A stretch of DNA of 5,479 nucleotides from Nanosynbacter sp. (GTDB taxonomy: Bacteria; Patescibacteriota; Saccharimonadia; Saccharimonadales; Saccharimonadaceae). A program made the translations under genes and the position numbers. Below, piece by piece: positions 5,477 through 5,479 of the stretch (the stretch's first letter is position 1; each line of letters opens with the position of its first letter). Where the stretch lies: contig JABZJV010000042.1 of NCBI GenBank assembly GCA_015257605.1, forward strand, positions 1 to 5,479. Reading direction: 5' to 3'. A model generated the notes under the pieces. The model saw only the letters and a list, made by a program, of their open reading frames with translations, did not search any database and had not been told where the DNA came from.

Positions 5477-5479
5477 CAG

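Noticed and set aside
1..5479. CRISPR array, tRNA or rRNA genes, insertion sequences, phage or plasmid elements
   Set aside because: I saw no spaced direct repeats, tRNA-like cloverleaf with T-loop signature, transposase motifs or terminal inverted repeats. The window is almost fully occupied by core genes on one strand.

Overview
The window is a compact, almost entirely minus-strand block of translation, envelope and membrane-proteolysis genes. Read in the direction of transcription (high to low coordinates) the order is rpsB (ribosomal protein S2), tsf (EF-Ts), an unrecognised 236-residue protein, frr (ribosome recycling factor), uppS (cis-prenyltransferase), rseP-type site-2 protease, a CPBP/CAAX-like intramembrane protease, and the first 47 codons of proS (prolyl-tRNA synthetase), which runs off the left edge. 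No stretch of more than 300 bases lacks a gene; the largest gap is 89 nt (4091-4179).

The layout is a reduced form of the widespread bacterial cluster rpsB-tsf-pyrH-frr-uppS-cdsA-dxr-rseP-proS. pyrH is absent and its slot holds the unknown gene; cdsA and dxr are absent between uppS and rseP; a CPBP protease has been added between rseP and proS. The short EF-Ts, tight packing, mid GC content and missing MEP-pathway and nucleotide genes suggest a reduced-genome bacterium, most likely Candidate Phyla Radiation. The S2 sequence looks to me like Saccharibacteria (TM7), but that is a recollection-based impression, not a search result. UGA works as a normal stop (uppS ends in the canonical RRFGG immediately before TGA; rseP also ends in TGA), which argues against the UGA=Gly code of Gracilibacteria/SR1.

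Transcription probably falls into two units. rpsB-tsf are separated by 1 nt and are followed by a plausible intrinsic terminator (4130-4160). A promoter-like element (4122-4150) overlaps that terminator and points into the unknown gene. From there frr, uppS, rseP, the CPBP protease and proS follow with gaps of 33, -1, 1, -4 and 39 nt, and look co-transcribed and largely translationally coupled. Several Shine-Dalgarno sequences lie inside the last codons of the upstream gene.

Most of the window is conserved core machinery. The parts that deserve attention are the unknown gene in the pyrH slot, the terminator/promoter overlap in front of it, and the tandem pair of unrelated intramembrane proteases overlapping by 4 nt.
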